From Streptomyces sp. ML-6 (GTDB lineage Bacteria > Actinomycetota > Actinomycetes > Streptomycetales > Streptomycetaceae), in contig NZ_JAOTIK010000002.1 in NCBI RefSeq assembly GCF_030116705.1, forward strand, positions 930,001 through 994,000: a DNA stretch of 64,000 nt, read 5' to 3'. The position numbers and the translations under genes are program-made. This document shows positions 43,835 through 52,187 of the stretch, piece after piece. Under the pieces are notes generated by a model, which was not told where the DNA came from, searched no databases, and worked only from the letters and a program-made list of their open reading frames with translations. Every line of letters begins with the position of its first letter. Positions within the stretch are counted from its first letter, which is position 1.

Positions 43835-45571
43835 TCATCGAGCGGGTTCCTCGTGCGCGGCGGTCCCGGTGGGGCCCGGCTTCCGGGAGGGGTCCGGGGG
43901 CAGGACCCCTGCGCGCTCCAGATGGCTCCGGGCACCGGCGATGGCCTCGGGGGTGGTGGCGTACTCGCGGCCCTCGTGACGCAACAGGGCGAGCGCGCCG
44001 ACGGAGTCGAGGACCTGGCGCTGGCCCGGCCGTATTCCGGAGGCCATGACAACGATCCCGCGCCGGTTCAGCTTCTCGATCGCGTCCTTGAGGACGAGCG
44101 CACCGGTCGCGTCCATCGTCATCACCCGGGACATGCGCAGGATGACGACGCGGACGTCGGCGACCTCGGTCAGTTCGAGCAGGAAGCGGTGGGCGCCCGC
44201 GAAGAACAGCGGCCCGTCCATGCGGTAGGCGACGATGTGCTCGGCCAGCAGCGCGTGCTCCTCCGCGCTGTGCTCGCCCCGATCGAGCGGCACCTGGTCC
44301 GTGCGGGACTGCCTGGCGATGGCGCGCAGGGCGAGGGCACCGGCCACGACGAGCCCGATGACGACCGCGTAGACGAGATCGAGGCAGACCGTCGCCACCG
44401 CGGTGAGGATCAGGATCAGGGCGTCGGAACGGGTGGCCTTCACCATGGCGCGCAGCGAGCCGGCCTCGACCATCCGGATCGCGGTCGCGATCAGCACGCC
44501 GGCCAGCGCCGCGAGCGGGATCCTCGACACCAGCGGGGCGGCGGCGAACACGATGACCGCGAGGACCACGGCATGGGTGAGGGAGGCCAGGCGCGAGGAG
44601 GCACCGGTGCGCACGTTGACGGCGGTGCGGGCGATGGCGCCGGTCGCGGGTACGCCGCCGAACAACGGGGCGGCGATGTTGGCCAGGCCCTGTCCGAACA
44701 GCTCCCGGTCCGGATCGTGCTTCTGCCCCACCGTCATGCCGTCGGCGACGGACGCGGACAGCAACGACTCCAGCGCGGCCAGCGCCGCCACCGCGACGGC
44801 GGGTGCGAGCAGCGAACCGAGCGCCCCGGGATCGAGGAAGGCCAGGGAGGGCGAGGGCAGCCCCGCGGGCAGGTCCCCGATGGGCTCGGCCGCGTCCAGG
44901 TGGAAGACCTGTGCCACGACGGTGGCGGCGATCACCGCGACGATCGAGACGGGGACCGTCGGGCGCAGCCGTGCGCCGACGAGCATCATCGCGGCGACCG
45001 CGAGGGCGAAGGCGACCGCCGTCCAGTTCGGTGCCTTCACGAACTCCTCCACGGCCCGCCAGGTGACCACGAGGACTTTGTCGCCCTCCGGCTTGGCCAC
45101 CCCGAACGCGTTCGGGACCTGCTGCAGTCCGATCACGCAGGCGATGCCGAGCGTGAAGCCCTCGACCACCGGTGCGGGCACGTACCGCATGTACTTGCCC
45201 GCGCGCAGCACCGCGAGCGCCACCAGCATGAAACCGGCCATGAGGCCGACGGTCAGGACGCCGCCGGGGCCGTACTGGGCGACGATCGGCACCAGGACGA
45301 CGGTCATCGCGCCGGTCGGCCCGGACACCTGCAGATTCGATCCGCCGAAGACGGCCGCCAGGGCTCCCGCCACGACCGCTGTCGCCAGGCCCGCCTCCGC
45401 GCCGAGCCCGGAGGTGACACCGAAGCCGAGCGCGAGCGGCAGCGCCACGATCGCCACCGTCAGACCGGCGAGCAGGTTGTGACGCGGATCACGGCCCATC
45501 TGCGCCAGATCGGCGCGGGTGGGCAGGAGGGAACGCACGGAACTCAGGGCCCGGCCCATCACGGAACTCAT
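43835..45571 (-). CDS. SulP family inorganic anion transporter
   Basis: 578 residues. The SulP start is clear: HNLLAGLTVAIVALPLALGFGV and VSGPTGAMTVVLVPIVAQYG. It has about 11-12 membrane helices to residue 410, and a STAS domain at about 430-545 (VAYRMDGPLFFAGAHRFL, RVVILRMSRVMTMDATGALVL). SulP proteins move sulfate, bicarbonate or other anions. Its ATG overlaps the stop of the ArsR gene (ATGA), so the two are coupled. The ArsR protein should control entry of the anion or respond to its thiol products. Confidence 0.92.
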   Translation of the reverse strand: MSSVMGRALSSVRSLLPTRADLAQMGRDPRHNLLAGLTVAIVALPLALGFGVTSGLGAEAGLATAVVAGALAAVFGGSNLQVSGPTGAMTVVLVPIVAQYGPGGVLTVGLMAGFMLVALAVLRAGKYMRYVPAPVVEGFTLGIACVIGLQQVPNAFGVAKPEGDKVLVVTWRAVEEFVKAPNWTAVAFALAVAAMMLVGARLRPTVPVSIVAVIAATVVAQVFHLDAAEPIGDLPAGLPSPSLAFLDPGALGSLLAPAVAVAALAALESLLSASVADGMTVGQKHDPDRELFGQGLANIAAPLFGGVPATGAIARTAVNVRTGASSRLASLTHAVVLAVIVFAAAPLVSRIPLAALAGVLIATAIRMVEAGSLRAMVKATRSDALILILTAVATVCLDLVYAVVIGLVVAGALALRAIARQSRTDQVPLDRGEHSAEEHALLAEHIVAYRMDGPLFFAGAHRFLLELTEVADVRVVILRMSRVMTMDATGALVLKDAIEKLNRRGIVVMASGIRPGQRQVLDSVGALALLRHEGREYATTPEAIAGARSHLERAGVLPPDPSRKPGPTGTAAHEEPAR

Positions 45572-46092
45572 GAGGTCGTGACCTCCGCGGCCTGATACCG
45601 CTGGGCCCGGTCCTCCGCAGCCTGATACCGCTCGGTCGGGTCCTCCGCGCTCCGATACGGCTCGGCCCGGTCCTGCTCGGTCGGGCCCTGCTCGGCCGGG
45701 CCCTCCGAGGTCCGGCCCCGCTGGGCCCGGTCCTCCGTGGCCCGGTACGGCTCGGCCCGGCCCTGCTCGGCCTCGCGCAGTTCGGCAAGGAGTTCGTTCT
45801 GCCCGGCGAGCATCTCGGTCAGGATCCGCCGGGCGGCCCGCATGAGGTCGGCCACATCGCCCCCGGCCAGGGCGTACACCACCGTGGAGCCCTCGCGCCG
45901 CGAGGCCACGATCCCGGAGCGGCGCAACACCGCCAGCTGCTGGGACAGCGCGGACGGTTCCACCTCGATCCGGGCCAGCAGGTCCCGTACCGGGGTCGGC
46001 CCTTCCTGGAGCAGTTCGAGCACTCGTATGCGTACGGGATGGCCGAGCATCCGGAAGAATTCGGCCTTGGCCTGATACAGCGGAACCGACAC
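45568..46092 (-). CDS. ArsR family regulator with repetitive tail
   Basis: 174 residues. The winged helix covers about 10-90 (FFRMLGHPVRIRVLELLQEG, VEPSALSQQLAVLRRSGIVAS, GSTVVYALAGGDVADL). No metal-binding CxC motif is seen in the recognition helix, so it may be metal-independent, like the SulP-linked ArsR group. Residues 105-174 form a 10-residue repeat (AEPYRATEDR, AEPYRSAEDP, ERYQAAEDRA) encoded by a 30-bp DNA array. The array ends right before the stop that overlaps sulP. It faces yjdM across a perfect palindrome. Confidence 0.88.
   Translation of the reverse strand: MSVPLYQAKAEFFRMLGHPVRIRVLELLQEGPTPVRDLLARIEVEPSALSQQLAVLRRSGIVASRREGSTVVYALAGGDVADLMRAARRILTEMLAGQNELLAELREAEQGRAEPYRATEDRAQRGRTSEGPAEQGPTEQDRAEPYRSAEDPTERYQAAEDRAQRYQAAEVTTS
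45581..45760. repeat. 30-bp tandem array, six copies, coding the ArsR tail
   Basis: Six 30-bp units, starting like TCCTCCGCAGCCTGATACCG, keep the frame and so encode a repeating 10-residue tail. Confidence 0.9.
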
Positions 46093-46209
46093 GGAATCCT
46101 CTCCTGGACCAGCGCCCGCGAGGGCGCGCGCACGACGGGCGGCCGCGTCTCCGTGCGAGCGACACCGGGTGGGGAAGCAGGGGCGCGGCCATCTTCAGAT
46201 TCTAACGAC

Positions 46210-46225
46210 TTGCGAAATTTCGCAA
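46210..46225. promoter_or_regulatory. 16-bp palindromic ArsR operator
   Basis: TTGCGAAATTTCGCAA is a perfect palindrome in the divergent gap between arsR and yjdM. It overlaps the likely -35 of yjdM. Confidence 0.75.
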
Positions 46226-46248
46226 TTCAGCTAGTCGATTCATAGACT
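46219..46248 (+). promoter_or_regulatory. Leaderless promoter of yjdM
   Basis: TTCGCA (46219-46224) and TAGACT (46243-46248) are 18 bases apart, and the GTG begins six bases later. No ribosome binding site exists, so the transcript probably starts at the G of the GTG. Confidence 0.5.
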
Positions 46249-46254
46249 ACGGCC

Positions 46255-46614
46255 GTGAGCGAAAATCTTCCCCCCTGCCCCGAGTGCGCGAGCGTCTACA
46301 CCTACGAGATGGGTGCCCTCCTGGTCTGCCCCGAGTGCGGGCACGAATGGTCCCCGGCATCCGCCGGTGCCGTGTCCGCCGACACCGGCGCGCACGTCAT
46401 CAAGGACGCGGTCGGCAATGTCCTCGCCGACGGCGACACCGTGACCGTCATCAAGGCCCTCAAGGTCAAGGGGCACCCCACCGGCATCAAGGCCGGCACC
46501 AAGGTCCGGGGCATCCGCCTCATCGAGGACGGCGTCGCCGGTCACGACATCGACTGCAGGATCGACGGCTTCGGCGCGATGCAGCTCAAGTCCAGCGTGG
46601 TCAAGAAGGCCTGA
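46255..46614 (+). CDS. yjdM: YjdM/PhnA zinc-ribbon protein
   Basis: 119 residues. The N terminus has a zinc ribbon (CPECASVYTYEMGALLVCPECGHEW, two CPEC pairs at 8-30), and the C terminus is the compact PhnA/YjdM beta domain (VIKDAVGNVLADGDTVTVIKA, TKVRGIRLIEDG, HDIDCRIDGFGAMQLKS). YjdM was once linked to phosphonoacetate hydrolysis, but its role remains unclear. The GTG has no upstream ribosome binding site, in line with a leaderless message. It is convergent with phospholipase C and followed by a very long hairpin. Confidence 0.92.
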   Translation: MSENLPPCPECASVYTYEMGALLVCPECGHEWSPASAGAVSADTGAHVIKDAVGNVLADGDTVTVIKALKVKGHPTGIKAGTKVRGIRLIEDGVAGHDIDCRIDGFGAMQLKSSVVKKA

Positions 46615-46633
46615 TCGCGGGCCGGACGGTTCC

Positions 46634-46707
46634 GAGGCATGGCGAAGCTCCCGGTGGGCGCGCACGACAGGAGTCGTGCGCGCCCACCGGGAGCTTCGCC
46701 ATGCCTC
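46634..46707. terminator. 35-bp perfect stem hairpin between convergent genes
   Basis: Arms 46634-46668 and 46673-46707 are perfectly complementary over 35 bp and flank a loop of four bases (AGGA). The arm starts GAGGCATGGCGAAGCTCCCG. It is longer than normal terminators and may be a mobile or dispersed palindromic element acting as a bidirectional terminator. Confidence 0.85.
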
Positions 46708-46813
46708 CGGTTCGCCGCCGAACCGGCCGGCTGGCACCGCCGTCCCGGCCGGGGCGGTTCCGGAGGCTCGTGAGCGGTACGGAAGGCGCTTCGGGCCCGG
46801 CCCGTCGCCCTCA

Positions 46814-48871
46814 TCACACGGTCGCGATGCCCGGGTCGCTCGTGCCGGCCTGCCCGTTCTCGACGTGCCCGGCCAGTCGCCGCAGGTATCCGGCGTTGCC
46901 CTCGACGACGACCGTCAGGTCGTACCAGCGCTTGGTGGCGCGCAGGTCGATGTTCTGCTCGAGGGCGGCACCGGCGCGGACCGTGCAGGTCAGGGGTTCG
47001 CCCCCGTAGGCGTTGGTCACGGTGAGGCGCGCGGCGGCGGCCGACGGGTTGGTCAGGACGAGCCGCAGGCCGCCGGTGACGCCGTCGTGGCGTGCCGTCA
47101 CCTCCGGCTCGGCGGCCTTGTTGTCGCCCCGGAAGGCGCGCAAGAAGCCGTTCGGGCCGTGCACCACGAGGTCGTAACCACCGCCGGAGTAGACCGAGTT
47201 CCAGCTGTCGGAGACCGGTTTGCCGGCCGCCGCCGTGTACGTCCACGGGCCGTCGGTGCGCTTCTGTGAGCGCACCTGGAAGGCGGCCCCCGCCCGGTCT
47301 CCCGCACCGAACGTCAGCCTGTACTTGCCGGTCGAGAGGTCCGCGGCCCCGTCGACGTAGGGTTCGTACGGGAGCGGGCGGCTCGGCCGTGCCCCCGCCT
47401 CCTGGCGGGGCAGGGCGCCCCGGGCGGGCGGCTTCGGGACGTAGCTGTTGTGGCGGTCGCGGTCCGGCGGTGCGTAGCCCGCGGTGTCCGGCAGGTCCGC
47501 CGGGTCCGTGACCCGGAGGGAGAAGTCGAAGGCGGACGTCAGATCGCCGCAGATTGCGCGCCGCCACGGCGAGATGTTGGTCTCCGCCACCCCGAACCGC
47601 TTCTCCATGAAGCGCAGGATCGAGGTGTGGTCGAAGGTCTCCGAGCAGACGTACCCGCCGGTGGACCACGGGGAGACGACGATCATCGGGACGCGCTGCC
47701 CGAGGCCGTAGGGACCGGCGGCGTACCCGATGCTGCCCTTGTGGTGGTCGAGCGTGGTGTCGACGGTGGACAGGCCCTGGCTCGCGGAGGCCGGCGGGTA
47801 GGGCGGCACGACGTGGTCGAAGTAGCCGTCGTTCTCGTCGTAGGTGATGAACAGGGCGGTCCTGCTCCACACGTCGGGGTTCGAGGTGAGCGCGTCGAGT
47901 ACGTGCGAGATGTACCAGGCCCCGTAGTTCGCCGGCCAGTTGGGGTGCTCGGAGAACGCTTCGGGGGCGGCGATCCAGGAGATCCGCGGCAGCTTCCCGG
48001 CCTTGACGTCGGCCTCGAGGATGTCGAAGTACCCGTCTCCCGCCTTGGCGTTCGTGCCGGTGCGGGCCTTCTCGTACAGGGGGTCGCCGGGCTCGGCGTT
48101 GCGGTAGTTGTTGAAGTACAGCAGGGAGTTGTCGCCGTAGTTGCCGCGGTACGCGTCGTTGATCCAGCCCCAGCCGCCGGCCGCGTCGAGGCCGTCGCCG
48201 ATGTCCTGGTACACCTTCCAGGAGACGCCCGCCCTCTCCAGCCGTTCGGCGTACGTCGTCCAGCCGTAGCCCGCCTCCTGGTTGCCGAGGACCGGGCCGC
48301 CGCCGGTGCCGTCGTTGCCGACGTGGCCGGAGAGCATGTAGTAGCGGTTCGGGTCGGTCGCGCCGATGAACGAGCAGTGGTAGCTGTCGCAGACGGTGAA
48401 CCTGTCGGCGAGGGCGTAGTGGAACGGGATGTCGTCGCGCGTCAGGTACGCCATGGTGCCGGTCCCCTTGGCCGGTATCCAGTTGTCGTACGTGCCGTTG
48501 TTGAACGCGCTGTGACCACCGGCCCAGTCGTGGTCGAGGCCCGCGATGAACTGCATGCCCAGGTTGGCGGCGTCCGGGTGGTACGGCAGGGTCTCCTTGC
48601 CGCCGCCCGTCTGGTGCCAGACCGGTTTGCCGCTGGGGAGCGTCACCGGGCGGGGGTCACCGAAGCCCCGGACGCCCTTCATCGACCCGAAGTAGTGGTC
48701 GAAGGAGCGGTTCTCCTGCATGAGGACGACGATGTGCTCGATGTCCTGGACGGTTCCGCTGCGGCGCGCCGCGGGGATGGCGGCGGCACGTTCGATGGAG
48801 CCGGAGAGGGCGGCGAACCCCGTGGCGGCTCCGGCGATCCGGAGGAAGCGACGCCGATCGATCCCGGTCAT
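46814..48871 (-). CDS. Tat-exported phospholipase C (non-haemolytic PLC family)
   Basis: 685 residues. The N terminus has a Tat signal (DRRRFLRIAGAATGFAAL). The phosphoesterase core carries IEHIVVLMQENRSFDHYFG, with the conserved metal-binding ENRSFD, then AGLDHDWAGGHSAFN, HCSFIGATDPNRYYMLSG, TALFITYDENDGYFDHVVPP and ETFDHTSILRFME. Two beta domains of unknown role follow at about 480-680. The family cleaves phosphatidylcholine and related lipids outside the cell. ATG at 48871 follows AGGAGG 9 bases upstream. Confidence 0.93.
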   Translation of the reverse strand: MTGIDRRRFLRIAGAATGFAALSGSIERAAAIPAARRSGTVQDIEHIVVLMQENRSFDHYFGSMKGVRGFGDPRPVTLPSGKPVWHQTGGGKETLPYHPDAANLGMQFIAGLDHDWAGGHSAFNNGTYDNWIPAKGTGTMAYLTRDDIPFHYALADRFTVCDSYHCSFIGATDPNRYYMLSGHVGNDGTGGGPVLGNQEAGYGWTTYAERLERAGVSWKVYQDIGDGLDAAGGWGWINDAYRGNYGDNSLLYFNNYRNAEPGDPLYEKARTGTNAKAGDGYFDILEADVKAGKLPRISWIAAPEAFSEHPNWPANYGAWYISHVLDALTSNPDVWSRTALFITYDENDGYFDHVVPPYPPASASQGLSTVDTTLDHHKGSIGYAAGPYGLGQRVPMIVVSPWSTGGYVCSETFDHTSILRFMEKRFGVAETNISPWRRAICGDLTSAFDFSLRVTDPADLPDTAGYAPPDRDRHNSYVPKPPARGALPRQEAGARPSRPLPYEPYVDGAADLSTGKYRLTFGAGDRAGAAFQVRSQKRTDGPWTYTAAAGKPVSDSWNSVYSGGGYDLVVHGPNGFLRAFRGDNKAAEPEVTARHDGVTGGLRLVLTNPSAAAARLTVTNAYGGEPLTCTVRAGAALEQNIDLRATKRWYDLTVVVEGNAGYLRRLAGHVENGQAGTSDPGIATV

Positions 48872-49064
48872 GAGTGGGGTCCTCCTGTTGCCTCGGTGAT
48901 GTCCGTCCACGAAGAAGAGGGGCAACGGGAGTATTCAAGAGGACCCCGAATGGGGGAAGGCGGGCAGAGGTGACGGTCGCGCAAAATGTGGGCGCCCGGT
49001 GTGCAGGCGCTGTGCACAACATGCGTAGGGGCATGTGCGCGGGCGTGCACCAGGCATGCGCGGG

Positions 49065-49091
49065 GCATGCGTACGCGCGTGCATGTGTGCG
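49065..49091. other. 27-nt alternating purine-pyrimidine tract (Z-DNA candidate)
   Basis: Every base from 49065 to 49091 alternates purine and pyrimidine, mostly CG, GT and CA steps, inside a CATGC-rich stretch (49005-49110). The gap 48872-49232 has no supported gene. Confidence 0.7.
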
Positions 49092-49232
49092 GGCATGCGT
49101 GCAGGTACGACGGGCACGGTCCCGGAGCGGCCAGGTGTTGTGACCAGGTGCTCCGGAACCGTACGGACGGAGTGTCAGGTCGCCGCGTCGCCCTCGCCGG
49201 TGGGGGAGGCGGCGCAGACGTCGGTGTCCGTG

Positions 49233-50621
49233 TCACCGGGCGCCGCCGGCCGTGCGGAGCGGTGCGGCCGACGGGCGGTGGGCGGCTCGGCCGCGCTGGG
49301 CGCGGATGAGGTCGCGGTACCAGGCGAAGGACGCCTTCGGGGTGCGGACCTGGGTCTCGTGGTCGACGTGGACGAGCCCGAAGCGCTGGTGGAAGCCCTC
49401 GGCCCACTCGAAGTTGTCCATCAGGGTCCAGGTGAAGTAGCCGCGCACGTCCACGCCCTGGGCCACGGCGGCGTCGACGGCCCGGATGTGGCCGTCCAGG
49501 TAGTCGATGCGGTCGAGGTCGGGAACGGTGCCGTCCGCGGTGACGACGTCCTCGGCCGAGCAGCCGTTCTCGGTGATGTGGACCGGCGGGAGCGCCGGGT
49601 AGCGCTCCTTGAGGCCGACGAGCAGTTCCCGCAGTCCGTCGGGGACGACGGGCCAGCCGAAGGCGGTGCGGCGGTAGCCCTCGATGGGGGCCTCCTCGAA
49701 CGGCAGCCCCTCGGACGTCGGAGCCTGGATCCGGGTCGGGTTGTAGTAGTTGATGCCGAGCGCGTCCAAAGGGGCCGAGATCAGTTCGAGGTCGCCGTCC
49801 CGGACGGAGCCGCCGAGGGTGGCGTCCGCTCCGAAGGCCGCCAGGTCGGGGTAGGCGCCCATGAGGACCGGGTCGTTGAACAGGCGGTTGTGCAGGTTGT
49901 CGTAGGCCTGCGCGGCGGCCAGGTCGGCGGGGGCGTCCGAGGCGGGCCGGACCGGGGTGCAGTTGTTGGCGATCATCACCTGGAGGCCGCGTGCCCGCAG
50001 TTCTTCCGACGCCAGCCCGTGGCCGAGCAGTTGGTGGTGGGCGACCGGCAGGCAGTCCAGGAACAGGGCGCGGCCCGGCGCGTGGGTGCCGAGGCCGTAA
50101 CCCCAGACCATGTGGATGAACGGCTCGTTGAGCGTGATCCACTTCCGGACGCGGTCGCCCAGCCTGTCGGCCGTGACGGCGGCGTACTCGGCGAAGCGGT
50201 GCGCGGTGTCGCGGTTCAGCCAGCCGCCGTCGTCCTCGAGGCCCTGCGGGAGGTCCCAGTGGAACAGGGTCGGGACGGGTTCGATACCGCGCGCGAGCAG
50301 GCCGTCGACCAACCGGTCGTAGAAGTCCAGGCCTTGGGGGTTGACCTCGCCCTTGCCGGTCGGCCGGATCCGGGGCCAGGCGATGGAGAACCGGTAGCCG
50401 GTGAGGCCCACCTCGGCCATCAGCGCGAGGTCCTCCTCGTACCGGTGGTAATGGTCGCAGGCCACGTCACCGGTGTGCCCGTCGCGGACCGCACCGGGGC
50501 GGGCGGTGAAGGTGTCCCATACCGATGGTCCGCGGCCGTCCTCCTCGGTGGCGCCCTCGATCTGGTACGACGCCGTCGAGGCGCCCCAGATGAAGTCCGC
50601 AGGCAGATGGTCCAGTGTCAC
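49233..50621 (-). CDS. GH1 family beta-glycosidase
   Basis: 462 residues, normal for GH1. Starts ADFIWGASTASYQIEGA. The acid/base Glu166 lies in TLNEPFIH, the nucleophile Glu351 in HITENG. RFSIAWPRI and ALGINYYNP are intact, and WTLMDNFEWAEGF is the aglycone-site end. It has no signal peptide, so it hydrolyses beta-glucosides or galactosides in the cytoplasm. I chose the GTG at 50621, six bases after AGGAGG; a TTG two codons upstream is less likely. It is divergent from a TetR gene with a 21-bp operator between, shared by two other units. Confidence 0.93.
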   Translation of the reverse strand: MTLDHLPADFIWGASTASYQIEGATEEDGRGPSVWDTFTARPGAVRDGHTGDVACDHYHRYEEDLALMAEVGLTGYRFSIAWPRIRPTGKGEVNPQGLDFYDRLVDGLLARGIEPVPTLFHWDLPQGLEDDGGWLNRDTAHRFAEYAAVTADRLGDRVRKWITLNEPFIHMVWGYGLGTHAPGRALFLDCLPVAHHQLLGHGLASEELRARGLQVMIANNCTPVRPASDAPADLAAAQAYDNLHNRLFNDPVLMGAYPDLAAFGADATLGGSVRDGDLELISAPLDALGINYYNPTRIQAPTSEGLPFEEAPIEGYRRTAFGWPVVPDGLRELLVGLKERYPALPPVHITENGCSAEDVVTADGTVPDLDRIDYLDGHIRAVDAAVAQGVDVRGYFTWTLMDNFEWAEGFHQRFGLVHVDHETQVRTPKASFAWYRDLIRAQRGRAAHRPSAAPLRTAGGAR

Positions 50622-50635
50622 ACCCAACCTCCTGA

Positions 50636-50656
50636 AACATGAGTGGTGCTCATGTT
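50636..50656. promoter_or_regulatory. Operator copy 1 of the glycoside regulon
   Basis: AACATGAG-TGGTG-CTCATGTT, perfect 8-bp arms around five bases, between the TetR and GH1 genes. Two related 21-bp sites lie at 55512 and 57919. Confidence 0.8.
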
Positions 50657-50682
50657 AATCCGTCCGGTGGGATGATGGAAGC

Positions 50683-51318
50683 GTGAATCAAGATCGCACC
50701 GCAGGGACGCTGCGTCGGCTGCCGGTCCAGAAGCGCAGCGTCGAGCGCTTCGAACGGTTGCTGGACGCCTGTGCCGAACTCCTGGACGAGGTCGGCCATG
50801 CCGCGCTGACGACCAAGGAGGTGGCACGCAGGGCCGAGGTGCCCATCGGCACCCTCTACCAGTTCTTCTCCGACAAGGAGGGACTGATCGGCGCGCTCGC
50901 CGCCCGCAATCTGGAGACCTTCCTGGAGCGGGTCGCGGCCCGGCTGGAGCACGAGAAGCCCGAGGACGTCTCGGGCCTGGTGGACGCGACCGTCGACGAG
51001 TTCGTCACCATGCGCCGGACCATCACCGGTTTCGGCGTGGTCGACTTCGGCGCGGTGGGGCAGGACCACACCCTGGAACCGGTCCTGGACAACAACACCG
51101 CGGTCGCCGAACGGCTGCGCGCGCTGACCGCCACCCTGACCGGGGTCCAGGGCGGCGCCGACCTCGAGATCACCGTCCGGGTGGCCCTGGAGTGCGCGGA
51201 CAGCGTGCTGCAACTGGCCTTCCGCACCGATCCGCAGGGCGACTCCCAGCTGATCGCCGAGTGCAAACGGGTCCTCAACGGCTATCTGAACGGCCGGATC
51301 CGGCCCGCCGGCAACTGA
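50683..51318 (+). CDS. TetR family regulator of the glycoside regulon
   Basis: 211 residues. The helix-turn-helix is near 20-65 (RFERLLDACAELLDEVGHAA, VARRAEVPIGTLYQFFSDKEGLIGAL), an AcrR-like TetR. The C-terminal domain (LEITVRVALECADSVLQLAF) should hold the ligand, possibly a sugar or aglycone. GTG at 50683 with GGAAG upstream. It is divergent from GH1, with the operator between them; I infer it binds all three copies of the 21-bp site. The nitroreductase gene follows in the same direction after 103 bases. Confidence 0.92.
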   Translation: MNQDRTAGTLRRLPVQKRSVERFERLLDACAELLDEVGHAALTTKEVARRAEVPIGTLYQFFSDKEGLIGALAARNLETFLERVAARLEHEKPEDVSGLVDATVDEFVTMRRTITGFGVVDFGAVGQDHTLEPVLDNNTAVAERLRALTATLTGVQGGADLEITVRVALECADSVLQLAFRTDPQGDSQLIAECKRVLNGYLNGRIRPAGN

Positions 51319-51421
51319 CCGGGACCGTCCTGGCGTTCACGGGCGGAGCCGGGTCGGATGAGAACCGCACCAGCTGATCCGTCATCGAGTGGGGAACGAG
51401 CGAGCGGGAGGGCGAGAAGTC

Positions 51422-52087
51422 GTGGACGTGTACGAAGCCGTGGACAGCCGCCGGGCGGTACGGGCGTTCAGCGATGAGCCCGTGCCCAGGGAGACTCTCG
51501 AACGAGTGCTGGCCGCGGCCACGCGGGCTCCGTCCAGCGGGAACCTCCAGCCGTGGCACGTGTACGTCGTGACCGGCGAACCCCTGGCCGGGCTGAAGGA
51601 GCGTGCGACGGCGAGGGCACTGGCCGGGGACCCGGGTGACGAGCGGCAGTACCCGATGTACCCGGCCGACCTGGCCTCGCCGTACCTGGACCGCTTCTCC
51701 GCCGCGGCCGCCCAGCGCTACGCGGCGCTGGGAATCGAGCGCGACGACCCCGAGCGGCCCAAGAGGATCGCCGCCCTGAACACGGAGGCGTTCGGGGCGC
51801 CGGTCGTCCTGTTCTGCTACCTCGACCGCGCGATGGGCCCCGGACAGTGGGGAGACGCGGGGATGTACCTGCAGACGGTCATGCTGCTGCTGCGGGCGGA
51901 AGGGCTGCACAGCTGCCCCCAGGTGATGTGGACGATGTACCGCAGGACTGTATCCGAGACGGTCGGAGCCGATGACGGACTCGCGCTGTTCTGCGGCGTC
52001 GCGGTCGGATTCGAGAAGGCGGGCGTTCCCCGGCTGCGCACCGGGCGGGTGGACATGATGGAAACGGTGAGCTTCATCGGATCCTGA
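51422..52087 (+). CDS. Nitroreductase family FMN oxidoreductase
   Basis: 221 residues. The nitroreductase opening is EAVDSRRAVRAFSDEPVPRETLERVLAAATRAPSSGNLQPW, with SRRAVRAF and APSSGNLQPW binding FMN; WGDAGMYLQTVMLLLRAEGLHSC is the dimer helix and VAVGFEKAG near the end. It reduces nitro groups, quinones or flavins with NAD(P)H. I chose the GTG at 51422 with GGGAGG 10 bases upstream. It may be co-transcribed with the TetR gene. Confidence 0.92.
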   Translation: MDVYEAVDSRRAVRAFSDEPVPRETLERVLAAATRAPSSGNLQPWHVYVVTGEPLAGLKERATARALAGDPGDERQYPMYPADLASPYLDRFSAAAAQRYAALGIERDDPERPKRIAALNTEAFGAPVVLFCYLDRAMGPGQWGDAGMYLQTVMLLLRAEGLHSCPQVMWTMYRRTVSETVGADDGLALFCGVAVGFEKAGVPRLRTGRVDMMETVSFIGS

Positions 52088-52114
52088 CCGCCGGGCTGCC
52101 GGGGCCGCAGGACG

Positions 52115-52187
52115 GACGTCGACGGGCGTCAGCAGACGTCAACCGGACGTCAACGGACGTCAACCGGACGTCAACGGGCGTCAACGA
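52115..52187. repeat. 10-11-bp tandem array overlapping a stop codon
   Basis: About seven units of GACGTCAACCG/GACGTCAACG lie between convergent genes; the stop codon of the MFS gene (52181-52183) is inside the last unit. Confidence 0.85.

Noticed and set aside
41548..44052. 834-codon minus-strand frame
   Set aside because: Antisense to two clear secreted peptidases; Gly/Val/Arg-rich shadow.
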